64,000 bases of DNA from contig NZ_JACHEP010000006.1 of the NCBI RefSeq assembly GCF_014201465.1, forward strand, positions 59,706 through 123,705, in the 5' to 3' direction. The notes below the pieces were generated by a model, which saw nothing but the letters and a program-made list of their open reading frames with translations, was not told the DNA's origin and did not search any database. Made by a program: the position numbers and the translations under genes. Positions 1-8,959 of this stretch are shown here, piece after piece; within the stretch, counting starts at the first letter, position 1, and each line of letters begins with the position of its first letter. Source of the DNA: Anoxybacteroides tepidamans (GTDB taxonomy: Bacteria; Bacillota; Bacilli; Bacillales; Anoxybacillaceae).

Positions 1-1
1 A

Positions 2-208
2 CAGCAAATTTTTGTTTCCACCACATCGGCTTGCTCATCGAAAAAACGGGCTCCGAGCAAAACGCTGGTGGCGATGGGAGTGGAGCAAAAACAGGCGGAA
101 AGCTCTATTCGCATTAGCTTATCGTATGAAAATACGCTTGAAGAAATCCCTGTTGCGATTCGGGCCATCAAAGCAGCGATAAAAAAATTACAAGAAGTGA
201 CGAGGTAG
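2..208 (+). CDS. Cysteine desulfurase, C-terminal fragment (NifS/IscS-like, cut by window edge)
   Basis: The frame is open from base 2 to a TAG at 206-208 and gives the last 68 residues of a PLP-dependent cysteine desulfurase. The motif VSTTSACSS contains the cysteine that carries the persulfide, and SIRISLS followed by NTLEEI is the usual C-terminal signature. It ends 5 nt before thiI. In B. subtilis a dedicated desulfurase (nifZ/yrvO type) precedes thiI and feeds it sulfur for tRNA 4-thiouridine, and the same partnership is inferred here. The N-terminal PLP domain lies outside the window. Confidence 0.9.
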   Translation, partial: QQIFVSTTSACSSKKRAPSKTLVAMGVEQKQAESSIRISLSYENTLEEIPVAIRAIKAAIKKLQEVTR

Positions 209-213
209 AGAAC

Positions 214-1419
214 ATGCAATATGATCGTATTTTAATTCGCTACGGAGAAATGTCGACAAAAGGAAAAAACCGCAACCGATTTGTCGTGCGGTTGAAGCGG
301 AACATTCAAAAAAAATTAAAGGCATTTCCAAACATAAAAATTGAATATATGCGCGATCGAATGTACATTTTATTGAATGGTGAGCCGCACGAAGAGATCA
401 TGGAACAGTTAAAAACGGTGTTTGGGATTCAGTCGTTTAGCTTAGCGATGAAATGTGAAAATGATATCGAAAAAATTAAAGCAACGGCGTTAGCAGCGGT
501 TCAGCAATTTTCTTACGAGGGTAAAACGTTTAAAGTAAGCGCCAAACGAATTGATAAACAATTCCCGATCGGAAGCAATGATCTTAATTATGAAATCGGC
601 AGCCACATTTTGCGAAACACAAAAAATTTAACGGTCAACGTTCATGAACCCGATATTCATGTGCGGGTGGAAGTTCGCAAAGACGGGACATACGTGACGT
701 GCCACGACATTCCGGGCGCAGGAGGGCTTCCGGTTGGGACGAGCGGAAAAGCAATGCTCATGCTATCAGGCGGAATTGACAGCCCAGTTGCCGGATATTT
801 AGCGATGAAGCGAGGATTGGAAATTGAGGCGGTTCACTTTTTCAGCCCGCCATTTACAAGCGAACGGGCGAAGCAAAAAGTGATTGATTTAGTGAAAAAG
901 CTGACAAAATTCGGCGGAAAAATCAAACTTCATATCGTTCCGTTTACAAATATTCAACAGACGATTCATCGGCAAGTACCTGATGGATATTCGCTCATTT
1001 CATCAAGACGAATGATGCTGAAAATTACGGATTTATTGCGGAAAAAATATAACGGTTTGGCGATTGTGACGGGTGAAAGTCTTGGACAAGTTGCCAGCCA
1101 AACGCTTGAAAGCATGTTCGTCATCAATGATGTGACAACAACGCCGATTCTTCGTCCGCTCGTTTCGATGGATAAAACAGAAATTATTGAGATGGCTAGA
1201 AAAATTGATACGCACGATATTTCGATTCTTCCATATGAAGACTGTTGTACCATTTTTACTCCAAGCGCGCCAAAAACGAGGCCAAAGCGGGAAAAAGTGG
1301 TTCATTATGAAAGTTTTATTGATTTAGAACCGCTGATTGAAGAAGCAGTTGCAAACACGGAAACGATCGTTATTGATGAGGAGTTTGCGGCAGAAGATGA
1401 GTTTGAACAGTTGTTTTAA
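214..1419 (+). CDS. thiI: tRNA 4-thiouridine sulfurtransferase ThiI
   Basis: 401 residues. An N-terminal ferredoxin-like region and a THUMP domain (about residues 60-165) bind tRNA. A PP-loop ATPase follows, with SGGIDSPVAGYLA near residue 185. The enzyme adenylates U8 of tRNA and inserts sulfur supplied by a cysteine desulfurase, and in many bacteria it also serves thiamine thiazole synthesis. The C-terminal rhodanese domain of E. coli ThiI (482 aa) is absent, as is normal in Bacillus. A GAGGTAGAG ribosome site precedes the ATG, and the desulfurase stop codon is 5 nt upstream, so the two are very probably co-transcribed. Confidence 0.96.
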   Translation: MQYDRILIRYGEMSTKGKNRNRFVVRLKRNIQKKLKAFPNIKIEYMRDRMYILLNGEPHEEIMEQLKTVFGIQSFSLAMKCENDIEKIKATALAAVQQFSYEGKTFKVSAKRIDKQFPIGSNDLNYEIGSHILRNTKNLTVNVHEPDIHVRVEVRKDGTYVTCHDIPGAGGLPVGTSGKAMLMLSGGIDSPVAGYLAMKRGLEIEAVHFFSPPFTSERAKQKVIDLVKKLTKFGGKIKLHIVPFTNIQQTIHRQVPDGYSLISSRRMMLKITDLLRKKYNGLAIVTGESLGQVASQTLESMFVINDVTTTPILRPLVSMDKTEIIEMARKIDTHDISILPYEDCCTIFTPSAPKTRPKREKVVHYESFIDLEPLIEEAVANTETIVIDEEFAAEDEFEQLF

Positions 1420-1446
1420 ATCTCAAAATTTACCAAAATCATAAAT

Positions 1447-1476
1447 GAATGATCCCATGCGTTTTCACACACTCTA
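1447..1476 (+). promoter_or_regulatory. SigG-type forespore promoter of the SASP gene
   Basis: GAATG at 1447-1451 fits the SigG -35 consensus GHATR. After 18 bp, CACTCTA at 1470-1476 matches the -10 consensus CATWHTA at six of seven positions. It lies 24 nt upstream of the SASP start codon and its strong AAGGAGGTGA ribosome site, as expected for a gene expressed only in the forespore. Confidence 0.7.
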
Positions 1477-1499
1477 TAGGTACAAGGAGGTGAAAACAC

Positions 1500-1712
1500 A
1501 TGGCACGCAATAACAACTCTAATCAATTGTTAGTTGCTGGAGCACAACAAGCTCTTGAGCAAATGAAATACGAAATCGCGCAAGAATTTGGCGTCACATT
1601 AGGTGCTGATACGACTGCACGCGCAAACGGTTCTGTCGGTGGAGAAATTACGAAACGTCTTGTTGCTATGGCGCAACAACAATTAGGTGGTTCATTTCCT
1701 AACCAATTCTAA
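1500..1712 (+). CDS. sspA: Small acid-soluble spore protein, alpha/beta type
   Basis: 70 residues, the normal size for the family. The segment YEIAQEFGV holds the E-I bond cut by the germination protease GPR, and GGEITKRLV is the second conserved DNA-binding block. The protein coats spore DNA in the forespore core and protects it from UV, heat and hydrolysis. It is a single-gene unit with its own SigG-like promoter and terminator. The gene name is taken from its position after thiI, as in B. subtilis; paralogues elsewhere in the genome would be nearly identical. Confidence 0.95.
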   Translation: MARNNNSNQLLVAGAQQALEQMKYEIAQEFGVTLGADTTARANGSVGGEITKRLVAMAQQQLGGSFPNQF

Positions 1713-1730
1713 TTGAATATTTATGGCTAC

Positions 1731-1756
1731 AAGGGCGGGAATGGTCCCGCCTTTAT
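1731..1756 (+). terminator. Rho-independent terminator after the SASP gene
   Basis: Stem AAGGGCGGGA / TCCCGCCTTT with a four-base loop, followed by T-rich sequence. Confidence 0.85.
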
Positions 1757-1835
1757 TATTTTAAAAAATTATTCAAAAAATTCTTATTATTTTGTATAAT
1801 TTATAACAACAAAGAAAAAACGGGGGATGAAGATC

Positions 1836-3431
1836 ATGAAACGGGAAGATTTAATTGCACCTGCCCAGTACAATTTAACCTCTGAAATTGAAAAATACGC
1901 ACAACAAACTCCAGAAAGAATAGCTTTAAAATGGGAGAGTGAAGACGGTCGTACGAAAGAAATTACATACGGAGAGCTGATGAAAAAAGCGAATCAAATT
2001 GGAAGCGCTTTACGTTCTCATGGGCTGCAAAAAGGCGATAAAGTGCTCATTATGGTGCCGCGCTTAATTGAAGCGTATGAAGTATATTTAGCTTCTTTAA
2101 AAGCAGGTTTTGTAGTTATTCCGAGTTCAGAGATGTTGCGGACAAAAGATTTGCAGTACCGCATTTCTCACGGGGAAGTAAGGGCAGTTATTGTGTATGA
2201 GCCATATGTTGAACAGTTTGTTCCGATCGAAAACATGGAGGCTGTTTTAAAGTTTGTCATTGGTGACCGTGAAGTCGAAGGGTGGATGAATCTATTAAAA
2301 GCGAGCGAATCAGAAAGTGAGGAGTTGGCGGCAGCTGATACTTCACGCGACGATATGGCGTTTTTATCGTATACGTCAGGAACGACCGGCAACCCAAAAG
2401 GGGTTGTGCATACGCACGGATGGGCATATGCTCATTTGCGCACAGCAGCGAAAAACTGGCTCTGCATCGAAGAAGGGGATATCGTGTGGGCAACCGCAGG
2501 GCCTGGCTGGCAAAAATGGATTTGGAGTCCGTTCTTATCAACGTTAGGCTCAGGAGCGACAGGATTCGTTTATTATGGGCGATTTGAGCCGGAAAAATAT
2601 TTGCAGCTTTTAAGCAAATACGAAATCAATGTTCTTTGCTGCACGCCGACAGAATATCGATTGATGGCAAAAGTGCCGACGATCGGTCAATATCAGTTGC
2701 CGCATCTGCATAGTGCCGTATCAGCAGGAGAACCGTTAAACCGAGAAGTGATTGATACGTTTGAAAAATATTTTAACGTACAAGTTCGCGACGGATATGG
2801 GCAAACGGAAAATACATTGCTTGTCGGTGTCATGAAAGGAATGAAAATCAAGCCTGGTTCGATGGGAAAACCGACGCCTGGAAATCGCGTCGAGATCATC
2901 AATGAAAACGGGGAACCTTGTGCTGTCGGAGAGGTCGGTGATATTGCGGTCCATATTGAAACCCCGGCGTTGTTTAAACATTATTACAAAGATCCTGAAC
3001 GGACAGCGATGCAATTCCGCGGCGATTACTACATTACGGGCGACAAAGCGAAAAAAGATGAGGACGGCTATTTCTGGTTTGAAGGGCGTGGGGACGATAT
3101 CATCATCAGTTCCGGTTATACGATCGGGCCGTTTGAAGTCGAAGACGCGCTTGTGAAGCATCCAGCTGTGAAAGAATGCGCGGTTGTTGCAAGCCCGGAT
3201 GAAGTGCGCGGCCACGTCGTGAAAGCGTTTATCGTGCTTCGCGAAGGAGTTGATCCGAACGATCCGTCGCTCATTCCGACATTGCAGGAGCACGTGAAAC
3301 AGCTAACGGCCCCGTATAAATATCCGCGCAAAATTGAATTTGTCGAAGAACTGCCGAAAACGACATCCGGAAAAATTCGCCGCGTCGAATTGCGCGAGCG
3401 GGAAATGCGCCTTGCACAGCAAAAACAATGA
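1836..3431 (+). CDS. Acyl-CoA synthetase, medium or branched chain (MbcS/YtcI-like)
   Basis: 531 residues of the ANL (AMP-forming) superfamily. It activates a carboxylic acid through an acyl-adenylate to the CoA thioester. Visible motifs are the P-loop YTSGTTGNPKG near residue 180, GYGQTE in the middle, the hinge segment GRGDDIIISSGY, and the catalytic lysine in PKTTSGKIRR near the end. The ATG at 1836 is preferred to an in-frame ATG at 1827 because GGGGG at 1822-1826 would touch the earlier codon. B. subtilis has mbcS (ytcI) at this position, thought to act on short or branched fatty acids; the substrate here is inferred. It converges with the NAD kinase gene. Confidence 0.9.
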   Translation: MKREDLIAPAQYNLTSEIEKYAQQTPERIALKWESEDGRTKEITYGELMKKANQIGSALRSHGLQKGDKVLIMVPRLIEAYEVYLASLKAGFVVIPSSEMLRTKDLQYRISHGEVRAVIVYEPYVEQFVPIENMEAVLKFVIGDREVEGWMNLLKASESESEELAAADTSRDDMAFLSYTSGTTGNPKGVVHTHGWAYAHLRTAAKNWLCIEEGDIVWATAGPGWQKWIWSPFLSTLGSGATGFVYYGRFEPEKYLQLLSKYEINVLCCTPTEYRLMAKVPTIGQYQLPHLHSAVSAGEPLNREVIDTFEKYFNVQVRDGYGQTENTLLVGVMKGMKIKPGSMGKPTPGNRVEIINENGEPCAVGEVGDIAVHIETPALFKHYYKDPERTAMQFRGDYYITGDKAKKDEDGYFWFEGRGDDIIISSGYTIGPFEVEDALVKHPAVKECAVVASPDEVRGHVVKAFIVLREGVDPNDPSLIPTLQEHVKQLTAPYKYPRKIEFVEELPKTTSGKIRRVELREREMRLAQQKQ

Positions 3432-3440
3432 AAATCAAAC

Positions 3441-3471
3441 AGGCTGCTCCTTTGATGGAACAGCCTCTTTT
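3441..3471. terminator. Bidirectional terminator between the acyl-CoA synthetase and NAD kinase genes
   Basis: Imperfect stem AGGCTG(C)TCC / GGA(A)CAGCCT with T-rich flank on the plus side and A-rich sequence upstream, placed between convergent genes. Confidence 0.7.
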
Positions 3472-3473
3472 CT

Positions 3474-4277
3474 TTATAAAAACGTCCGTTTCACTTTTTC
3501 CCAGAATGAGTTGTCTTTCAAACGCACCGTTTTAATGACGCGCTCGCTTAAGGAGATGTCGATTTTTTCGATATGTCGAATGCTCAATGCTTCATTGTCC
3601 ATTCCGATGAGCGGGTAATGGTTGCCTTCCGGCGAAATTTTTAATGTCAGTTTTCGTTTTCCGCTTAAAATAAATGAAGAACCTAACGTCCGATAGCGAT
3701 TGTTGTTTAACGAAGCAAGTTCGCTCACTTGAATGCAAGGTAGAAGCGGATCGACAACCGCCCCGTTGACCGATTTATTGTAAGCCGTGCTTCCTGTCGG
3801 TGTGGCGACAATCATTCCATCGCCGCGGAACGTTTCAAAATGAAGATCGTCAATAAATACATCCATCACAAATGTTTTAATAATCCCTGAGCGAATGGAA
3901 CATTCATTTAAGCAAAAAAACGAAGCCGTATCATCAATTGTTACTTGAATAATCGGATATCGTCGCACTTCAATTTGTTCATTCGTCGCCGCTTGCACCA
4001 TACGATCGGGGTCATCGATTTGGAAATCGCAATAAAAACCGCGCGATGGCAACGTAGAAATGCCAGCATATAGGCAATCATCTCGAAACCCTGTTTGCCG
4101 TACGGCTTGAAGGAACGAGCCGTCATCTCCAATGCTTACAATAACGTTTGCGTTTCGATAATCGTCGACGACGACAAAAGCATTTTGTTGGGCGAGTTCG
4201 ATCAGCGGTTGAACTTGCGGGGTGAGCTGTTCATCGTGCTTGTAAAAGAAATAGATGCGATTTCGACGCTCTGTCAT
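3474..4277 (-). CDS. nadK2: NAD kinase (NadK2/PpnKB type)
   Basis: 267 residues. It phosphorylates NAD to NADP using ATP or polyphosphate. The nucleotide-binding GGDGT-like motif appears as SIGDDGSFLQAV, where the second glycine is Asp, as is usual for the YtdI group. The conserved ATPTGSTAYNKSVNGAVV block lies in the second half. The start ATG at 4277 follows a GGAGG-type site on the minus strand. B. subtilis has two NAD kinases, and the one at this locus (ytdI) is the second. Confidence 0.93.
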   Translation of the reverse strand: MTERRNRIYFFYKHDEQLTPQVQPLIELAQQNAFVVVDDYRNANVIVSIGDDGSFLQAVRQTGFRDDCLYAGISTLPSRGFYCDFQIDDPDRMVQAATNEQIEVRRYPIIQVTIDDTASFFCLNECSIRSGIIKTFVMDVFIDDLHFETFRGDGMIVATPTGSTAYNKSVNGAVVDPLLPCIQVSELASLNNNRYRTLGSSFILSGKRKLTLKISPEGNHYPLIGMDNEALSIRHIEKIDISLSERVIKTVRLKDNSFWEKVKRTFL

Positions 4278-4399
4278 GATGAAACCTCCATTTTGTTATA
4301 TTTTAGTGAGCAGCATATTTATGGTAAAATAAATAAATCATACATATAGTTTACCACTTATTGTTATGAAACTGAAATCATTGACGAGGGGGAGTGGAC

Positions 4400-5410
4400 A
4401 TGAATCGCAAACGTTGGGTTGCGCTAGCTGTTGCTGCTGTGTTGTTTATTATTTCAGCGTTGGTTAGTGTCATCACGTCTTTCATGACGCAGGATATGGG
4501 GAAATGGTCGGAAGAGTGGCTGTCGTTAGTGAACAAAAAATTCAATGAAGAGGTGATCGAAGACGGAAATGAATTGAAAAAAATTGTGGTTCTTGAAGTG
4601 AATGGTGTCATTCAAGAAGTAGATGACACAAGTTCCTTATTTTCTGGGGGCGGCTATAATCATCGCCTGTTTTTACAAATGATTGAGCAAGCGAAAAATG
4701 ACGACGCTGTCAAAGCGATTGTATTGCGCGTCAATTCACCAGGCGGAGGCGTCGTGGAAAGCGCGGAAATTCACGATCAATTGTTGAAGCTCAAAAAAGA
4801 AACGAAAAAGCCGATTTATGTATCGATGGGATCTATGGCGGCCTCCGGCGGATATTACATCTCTACGGCGGCGGACAAAATTTTTGCAAGCCCTGAAACG
4901 ATTACCGGTTCTCTAGGAGTGATTATGCAAAGCATCAATTATGAAGGACTGGCGAAAAAATATGGGGTCGAACTGGTGACGATCAAAAGCGGCCCTTATA
5001 AGGACATTATGAATCCGGCACGAAAGATGACCGAAGAAGAGCGGAAAATTTTAGAGTCGCTCATTAAAAATTCGTATGACGGATTTGTCAAAGTCATTTC
5101 AGAAGGAAGACACCTTCCAGAAAGCGAAGTCCGCAAAATCGCCGACGGGCGCATTTATGACGGACGGCAGGCGAAACAATTAAAGCTAATCGATGAATTT
5201 GGCTATTTAGACGATACGATTGCTGCAATGAAAAAGGACCATCGTTTGCAAGGAGCACAAGTGGTGAAATATACGAGCGACTTCGGCTTCGGCTCCTTCT
5301 TTCGAATGAAGGCCCCAACTTTTACAACTAACCAAACCAATGAACTAGAGATAGTGAAATTATTTTCAAAACCGTCATCACCGCGTCTGATGTATTTATA
5401 TGCTGAATGA
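4400..5410 (+). CDS. sppA: Signal peptide peptidase SppA
   Basis: 336 residues. An N-terminal transmembrane helix (about residues 5-27) anchors a S49 serine protease domain at the outer face of the membrane, which degrades cleaved signal peptides. The catalytic serine lies in SMAASGGYYIS and the general-base lysine in SGPYKDIMNP, as in B. subtilis SppA. The ATG at 4400 sits 7-8 nt after GAGGGGGA; an in-frame GTG at 4394 is too close to that site. yteJ follows after 12 nt, suggesting one transcript. Confidence 0.94.
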   Translation: MNRKRWVALAVAAVLFIISALVSVITSFMTQDMGKWSEEWLSLVNKKFNEEVIEDGNELKKIVVLEVNGVIQEVDDTSSLFSGGGYNHRLFLQMIEQAKNDDAVKAIVLRVNSPGGGVVESAEIHDQLLKLKKETKKPIYVSMGSMAASGGYYISTAADKIFASPETITGSLGVIMQSINYEGLAKKYGVELVTIKSGPYKDIMNPARKMTEEERKILESLIKNSYDGFVKVISEGRHLPESEVRKIADGRIYDGRQAKQLKLIDEFGYLDDTIAAMKKDHRLQGAQVVKYTSDFGFGSFFRMKAPTFTTNQTNELEIVKLFSKPSSPRLMYLYAE

Positions 5411-5422
5411 GGGGGAAAAGCG

Positions 5423-5893
5423 ATGATAGAGGGAAACGCCTATACTTACGAAGATCGAACGATCGTTGAAACGGTGCAGCCGGTTCGTTATGCAGGGTTT
5501 TGGATGCGGTTTTGGGCGTATTTATTAGATTTGCTTGTCGTTGGCAGCATTAACCGTCTTATTATTCATCCCATTTTTCGTCTGTTTGACCTTTCAATGG
5601 ATGAAACGAATATGTTTTCCCCGATTGCCGTTGTTACGGCAGTGACGTTTTATTTATATTTTGTGCTCATGACAAAATGTTTTCAACAAACGTTAGGAAA
5701 GATGGTATTCGGCTTAAAAGTAATCGATATGAACGGTCGACCGCTGACTTGGCTAACCGTATTATTCCGCGAAGTGATCGGAAAGTTTATTTCGAAATTC
5801 ATTTTGTTGATCGGTTTTCTTTTTGTCGCGTTCTCTGAAAAAAAGCAAGGGCTGCATGATCAAATTGCCGATACGACTGTTATCCATGAATAA
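5423..5893 (+). CDS. yteJ: RDD family membrane protein (YteJ-like)
   Basis: 156 residues. The RDD family is named for conserved Arg and two Asp residues; here the first helix has RFWAYLLDLLVVG and a later segment has LHDQIADT. Three to four hydrophobic segments are visible. Its function is not established; some RDD proteins have been linked to ion transport. It starts 12 nt after sppA with an AGGGGGA ribosome site. A strong hairpin overlaps its stop codon. Confidence 0.85.
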   Translation: MIEGNAYTYEDRTIVETVQPVRYAGFWMRFWAYLLDLLVVGSINRLIIHPIFRLFDLSMDETNMFSPIAVVTAVTFYLYFVLMTKCFQQTLGKMVFGLKVIDMNGRPLTWLTVLFREVIGKFISKFILLIGFLFVAFSEKKQGLHDQIADTTVIHE

Positions 5894-5920
5894 ACCTGCT
5901 TTAGGCAGGTTTATTTTTTT
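5889..5920 (+). terminator. Terminator overlapping the yteJ stop codon
   Basis: Perfect 11-bp stem AATAAACCTGC / GCAGGTTTATT with a seven-T tail. Confidence 0.9.
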
Positions 5921-5961
5921 GGAATATGGCGACAATGATATGTTGAAAGGAAGTGCTGACA

Positions 5962-6633
5962 TTGAAAGTGATCGTTGCCATGATTCCAGTTTTGTTTATT
6001 TTTTTTATGTGTATGAAACTGTCGATCACAATTTTCTTTCAACATGCGCAAGATGATGATGAATGCCGCATTACGACCAAAGCGCTATTCGGTCTCGTTC
6101 GTTACACTGTTCGAATTCCTTTAATTAAAATTGATAAACAATCGCCAGGGATCGTCGTGGCTCATAAAGAAACAGTCAAAAATGTTTCGGAAAGTTCACT
6201 AAAAAGAACAAAATATAACCCGCGGGAAATCATTCATAGTTTCAAAGAAGCGAAAGAATTTGCGCAGCATGTCGTTCATTTGCACGTCATTGTCCGGAAA
6301 TTTTTGTCTCATGTGTCGGTGACAAAGCTCGAATGGCAGTCAAAGATCGGCACCGGTGATGCCGCTGAAACTGGGATGATTGTCGGAATCGGATGGTCAT
6401 TGAAGTACGGATTGGCGGCTCTTATAAGCAAATATATGAGCTTAAAAACGGTTCCGTTTCTTTCGATTACTCCTTCTTTTCAACAGGCTGTTTCGGAGAC
6501 GAAATTTATATGTATGATTCATTTTCGAATCGGGCATGCTATGATAGCAGGAATGCGAATTGTGAAATATTGGCGCGGGAACCGATTAAAAATGAAATCA
6601 TTCGTCAATCGTCAAACAAATGAAAGTTACTAG
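5962..6633 (+). CDS. ytfI: DUF2953 membrane protein (YtfI-like)
   Basis: About 223 residues. A hydrophobic N-terminal segment (KVIVAMIPVLFIFFMCMKL) is followed by a charged region and a C-terminal part with weak hydrophobicity. The family is found next to ytfJ in spore formers, and no activity is known. Starts are uncertain: TTG at 5962 lies 10-11 nt after AAAGGA, while GTG at 5953 is too close to that site. It ends 12 nt before ytfJ and its GGAGG, so they form an operon. Confidence 0.78.
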   Translation: MKVIVAMIPVLFIFFMCMKLSITIFFQHAQDDDECRITTKALFGLVRYTVRIPLIKIDKQSPGIVVAHKETVKNVSESSLKRTKYNPREIIHSFKEAKEFAQHVVHLHVIVRKFLSHVSVTKLEWQSKIGTGDAAETGMIVGIGWSLKYGLAALISKYMSLKTVPFLSITPSFQQAVSETKFICMIHFRIGHAMIAGMRIVKYWRGNRLKMKSFVNRQTNESY

Positions 6634-6645
6634 GAGGCGTTTATT

Positions 6646-7113
6646 ATGAGCAATCACCCGATCGAAGGATTAATGACAGCAGCGATGGAAAACTTAAAAC
6701 AAATGATTGATGTCAACACGATTATCGGCGATCCTGTGGAAACGCCAGATGGAAGCGTGATTTTAACGGTTTCAAAGGTAGGGTTTGGCTTTGCTGCAGG
6801 CGGAAGCGAATTTATGTTAGAAGGAAAGCAAAATGGTTCGACTACCCAATCGTCAAATGGACACCAAAATGGTGAACACCCGTTTGGAGGCGGAAGCGGC
6901 GGCGGAGTGTCGATTACTCCGATTGCCTTTTTAGTTGTGAATGCTTCAGGTGTAAAGCTTCTTCACCTCGATGAGAGCACGCATTTGTACGAAAAAATTT
7001 TGGATTTTGCACCACAAGTGATCGAAAAGATTCAAAATATGTTAAAGAAAAACAAAAATGAGGCAGACCAACAGCAAGGGGAGCGGAAAGATAATTTAGG
7101 CAACTTAATCTAA
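6646..7113 (+). CDS. ytfJ: Spore protein YtfJ (GerW family)
   Basis: 155 residues. The N-terminal block with DVNTIIGDPVETPDGSVI and the glycine-rich segment SKVGFGFAAGGSEF are family hallmarks. A Gly/Ser linker leads to GGGVSITPIAFLVV and a helical C-terminus. The B. subtilis homologue (GerW) is made in the sporangium and is needed for normal germination with L-alanine. The AGGAGG ribosome site is well placed and the gene is coupled to ytfI. Confidence 0.9.
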   Translation: MSNHPIEGLMTAAMENLKQMIDVNTIIGDPVETPDGSVILTVSKVGFGFAAGGSEFMLEGKQNGSTTQSSNGHQNGEHPFGGGSGGGVSITPIAFLVVNASGVKLLHLDESTHLYEKILDFAPQVIEKIQNMLKKNKNEADQQQGERKDNLGNLI

Positions 7114-7187
7114 GGAAAAATAATTGAAAATTTTTTTCATTCCCGGTATCATTGTACTATACATAAACTTTATGGGAGGAATTTTTG

Positions 7188-7688
7188 ATGGCCAATGTAA
7201 CATTTAAAGGGAATCCAGTAACGTTAATCGGGAATGAAGTAAAAGTAGGCGACAAAGCTCCAGACTTTAAAGTGTTAGCCAACGATTTATCGGAAGTGAC
7301 GCTTGCCGATACGAAAGGTTTTGTCCGTTTGATTAGCGTGGTCCCGTCCATTGATACAGGGGTATGCGATGCGCAAACGCGCCGCTTTAATGAAGAAGCG
7401 GCGAAGCTTGACAACGTGAAAGTATTAACGATTAGCGTCGATTTGCCGTTTGCGCAAAAGCGTTGGTGCGGGGCAGCCGGCATTGAAAACGTGCAAGTGC
7501 TTTCCGACCATCGCGATGTTTCATTCGGTCAGGCGTACGGAGTATTAATAAAAGAATTGCGTTTGCTTGCTCGTGCTGTTTTTGTCATCGACAGCAATGA
7601 CACAGTTACTTATGTTGAATACGTTCCGGAAGTAACCAACCATCCGAATTATGAAGCAGCGGTTGAAGCAGCAAAAGCAGCGAAATAA
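7188..7688 (+). CDS. tpx: Thiol peroxidase Tpx
   Basis: 166 residues, an atypical two-cysteine peroxiredoxin that reduces lipid and alkyl hydroperoxides with thioredoxin as donor. The peroxidatic cysteine lies in DTGVCDAQT and the resolving cysteine in [10 protein letters not shown], both present in the expected order. The ATG at 7188 follows GGGAGGA; an in-frame TTG at 7185 is ignored. Cytoplasmic, single-gene unit. Confidence 0.96.
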   Translation: MANVTFKGNPVTLIGNEVKVGDKAPDFKVLANDLSEVTLADTKGFVRLISVVPSIDTGVCDAQTRRFNEEAAKLDNVKVLTISVDLPFAQKRWCGAAGIENVQVLSDHRDVSFGQAYGVLIKELRLLARAVFVIDSNDTVTYVEYVPEVTNHPNYEAAVEAAKAAK

Positions 7689-7694
7689 GTAAAA

Positions 7695-7720
7695 GGCCTC
7701 GAGTTGTTCGAGGTCTTTTT
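7695..7720 (+). terminator. Terminator after tpx
   Basis: Stem GCCTCGA / TCGAGGT around a short loop, then five T residues. Confidence 0.8.
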
Positions 7721-7881
7721 CAATTGATGAAGAACTTGCTCTCTAGGATCGAACTGTTCTTGTCGATCAGCGGCGGAAGCGTTTTGAATTGACGGGCACT
7801 TTGCATTTTCTTCATTGCAAATACAAACGATAACCCATACAATAAAACATTGGACACCCATAAGAAAGGGGAAGAAAGACG

Positions 7882-8871
7882 ATGACGCCCATTGAACGAT
7901 TGTTTACGTTGTTTGATCAAACAGCTCTGATTTTACAGGAAGAATTACAATGTACATATTTGGAAGCCGTCGCAGAGACTGGCGAGAACGTTTTTCACGG
8001 TGACGTGTTGCAAGAAGAAGTGAGCGAACTGAATAAGAAACGATTGAAAAACGAGTATAAACAAATTCAGTTGGACCGTTTTACAAATGAAGAAGTTCGC
8101 AAAGCGTTTCAGCTAGCAGTGTTGAAAGGAATGAAAGAACATACGCAGCCGCACCATCAAATGACACCGGATGCCGTCAGCTTGTTTATGAGCTATTTAG
8201 TCGGCCAATTTACAGCGAATCACTTTGCTTTAACGATTCTCGATCCGGCTGTCGGCACCGCGAACTTATTGACCGCCGTGCTGAACCATTTACCTAGGAA
8301 ACAAGTGAAAAGCTATGGGATCGATGTCGACGATTTGTTAATGAAAGTAGCATATGTCAATGCGAATTTGCAAAAACATCCGGTTCATTTTTTTAACCAA
8401 GATAGTTTGCAGCCGCTGTTTGTTGATCATGCTGACGTCGTGATTTGCGATTTGCCGGTCGGCTATTATCCGAACGACGACAATGCGTCACGCTTTATAT
8501 TGAAGGGAGAGAGCGGACATTCGTATGCGCACCATTTGTTCATCGAACAAAGCGTACACTATACAAAAGAAGGCGGCTACTTATTTTTTTTAATTCCGAA
8601 TTCGTTATTTACAAGCGACCAAGCACCGCAGCTGCATGCATTTTTAAAAGAGCATACGGTCATTCAAGGATTGCTACAGCTTCCGCTTTCGATGTTTAAA
8701 AATGAGCAGGCGGCTAAAAGTATTTTTATTTTGCAGAAAAAAGGCATTCATGTCAAAGCGCCGAAAAAGGCGTTGCTCATTGAGCTTCCTAAGTTTTCAA
8801 ACAAACAAGCAATGAAAGCAATGATGCATAAAATTGACGAATGGTTGGCAACGGAAAAGAAAGGGCTCTGA
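7882..8871 (+). CDS. ytxK: Class I SAM methyltransferase YtxK
   Basis: 329 residues, resembling the catalytic part of type I restriction N6-adenine methylases. The SAM motif LDPAVGTANLL is clear (residues about 120-130). The catalytic NPPY/F position reads CDLPVGYYPN, a variant that keeps the proline and aromatic residues. No specificity or restriction subunit is nearby, so it is a free-standing enzyme; its target is unknown. It sits between tpx and ackA as in B. subtilis. GAAAGGGGAAG precedes the ATG. The 190 bp upstream hold no recognised gene. Confidence 0.85.
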   Translation: MTPIERLFTLFDQTALILQEELQCTYLEAVAETGENVFHGDVLQEEVSELNKKRLKNEYKQIQLDRFTNEEVRKAFQLAVLKGMKEHTQPHHQMTPDAVSLFMSYLVGQFTANHFALTILDPAVGTANLLTAVLNHLPRKQVKSYGIDVDDLLMKVAYVNANLQKHPVHFFNQDSLQPLFVDHADVVICDLPVGYYPNDDNASRFILKGESGHSYAHHLFIEQSVHYTKEGGYLFFLIPNSLFTSDQAPQLHAFLKEHTVIQGLLQLPLSMFKNEQAAKSIFILQKKGIHVKAPKKALLIELPKFSNKQAMKAMMHKIDEWLATEKKGL

Positions 8872-8931
8872 GAAAGGGCTCTTTTTGCTATTTGTTAGCT
8901 CCGAATTTTGTGAATATAAAAACATATTATG

Positions 8932-8945
8932 TGCAATCGGTTACA
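8932..8945 (+). promoter_or_regulatory. CcpA site (cre) upstream of ackA
   Basis: TGCAATCGGTTACA matches the cre consensus TGWNANCGNTNWCA except for one base. Its centre lies about 57 nt upstream of the transcription start predicted from the promoter at 8960-8989. This is the position used for CcpA activation, as known for B. subtilis ackA. Confidence 0.75.
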
Positions 8946-8959
8946 AATTGGTGAAGTGC

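Noticed and set aside
2736..3293. 185-codon minus-strand ORF inside the acyl-CoA synthetase gene
   Set aside because: It is a shadow of the real gene, with no start signals and no recognisable domain.
7721..7881. Possible decayed gene between tpx and ytxK
   Set aside because: Short frames on both strands show no recognisable similarity or start signals; nothing can be supported beyond intergenic DNA.
8858..8887. Possible terminator after ytxK
   Set aside because: GGGCTCT occurs as a direct repeat, not an inverted one, so no hairpin forms there.
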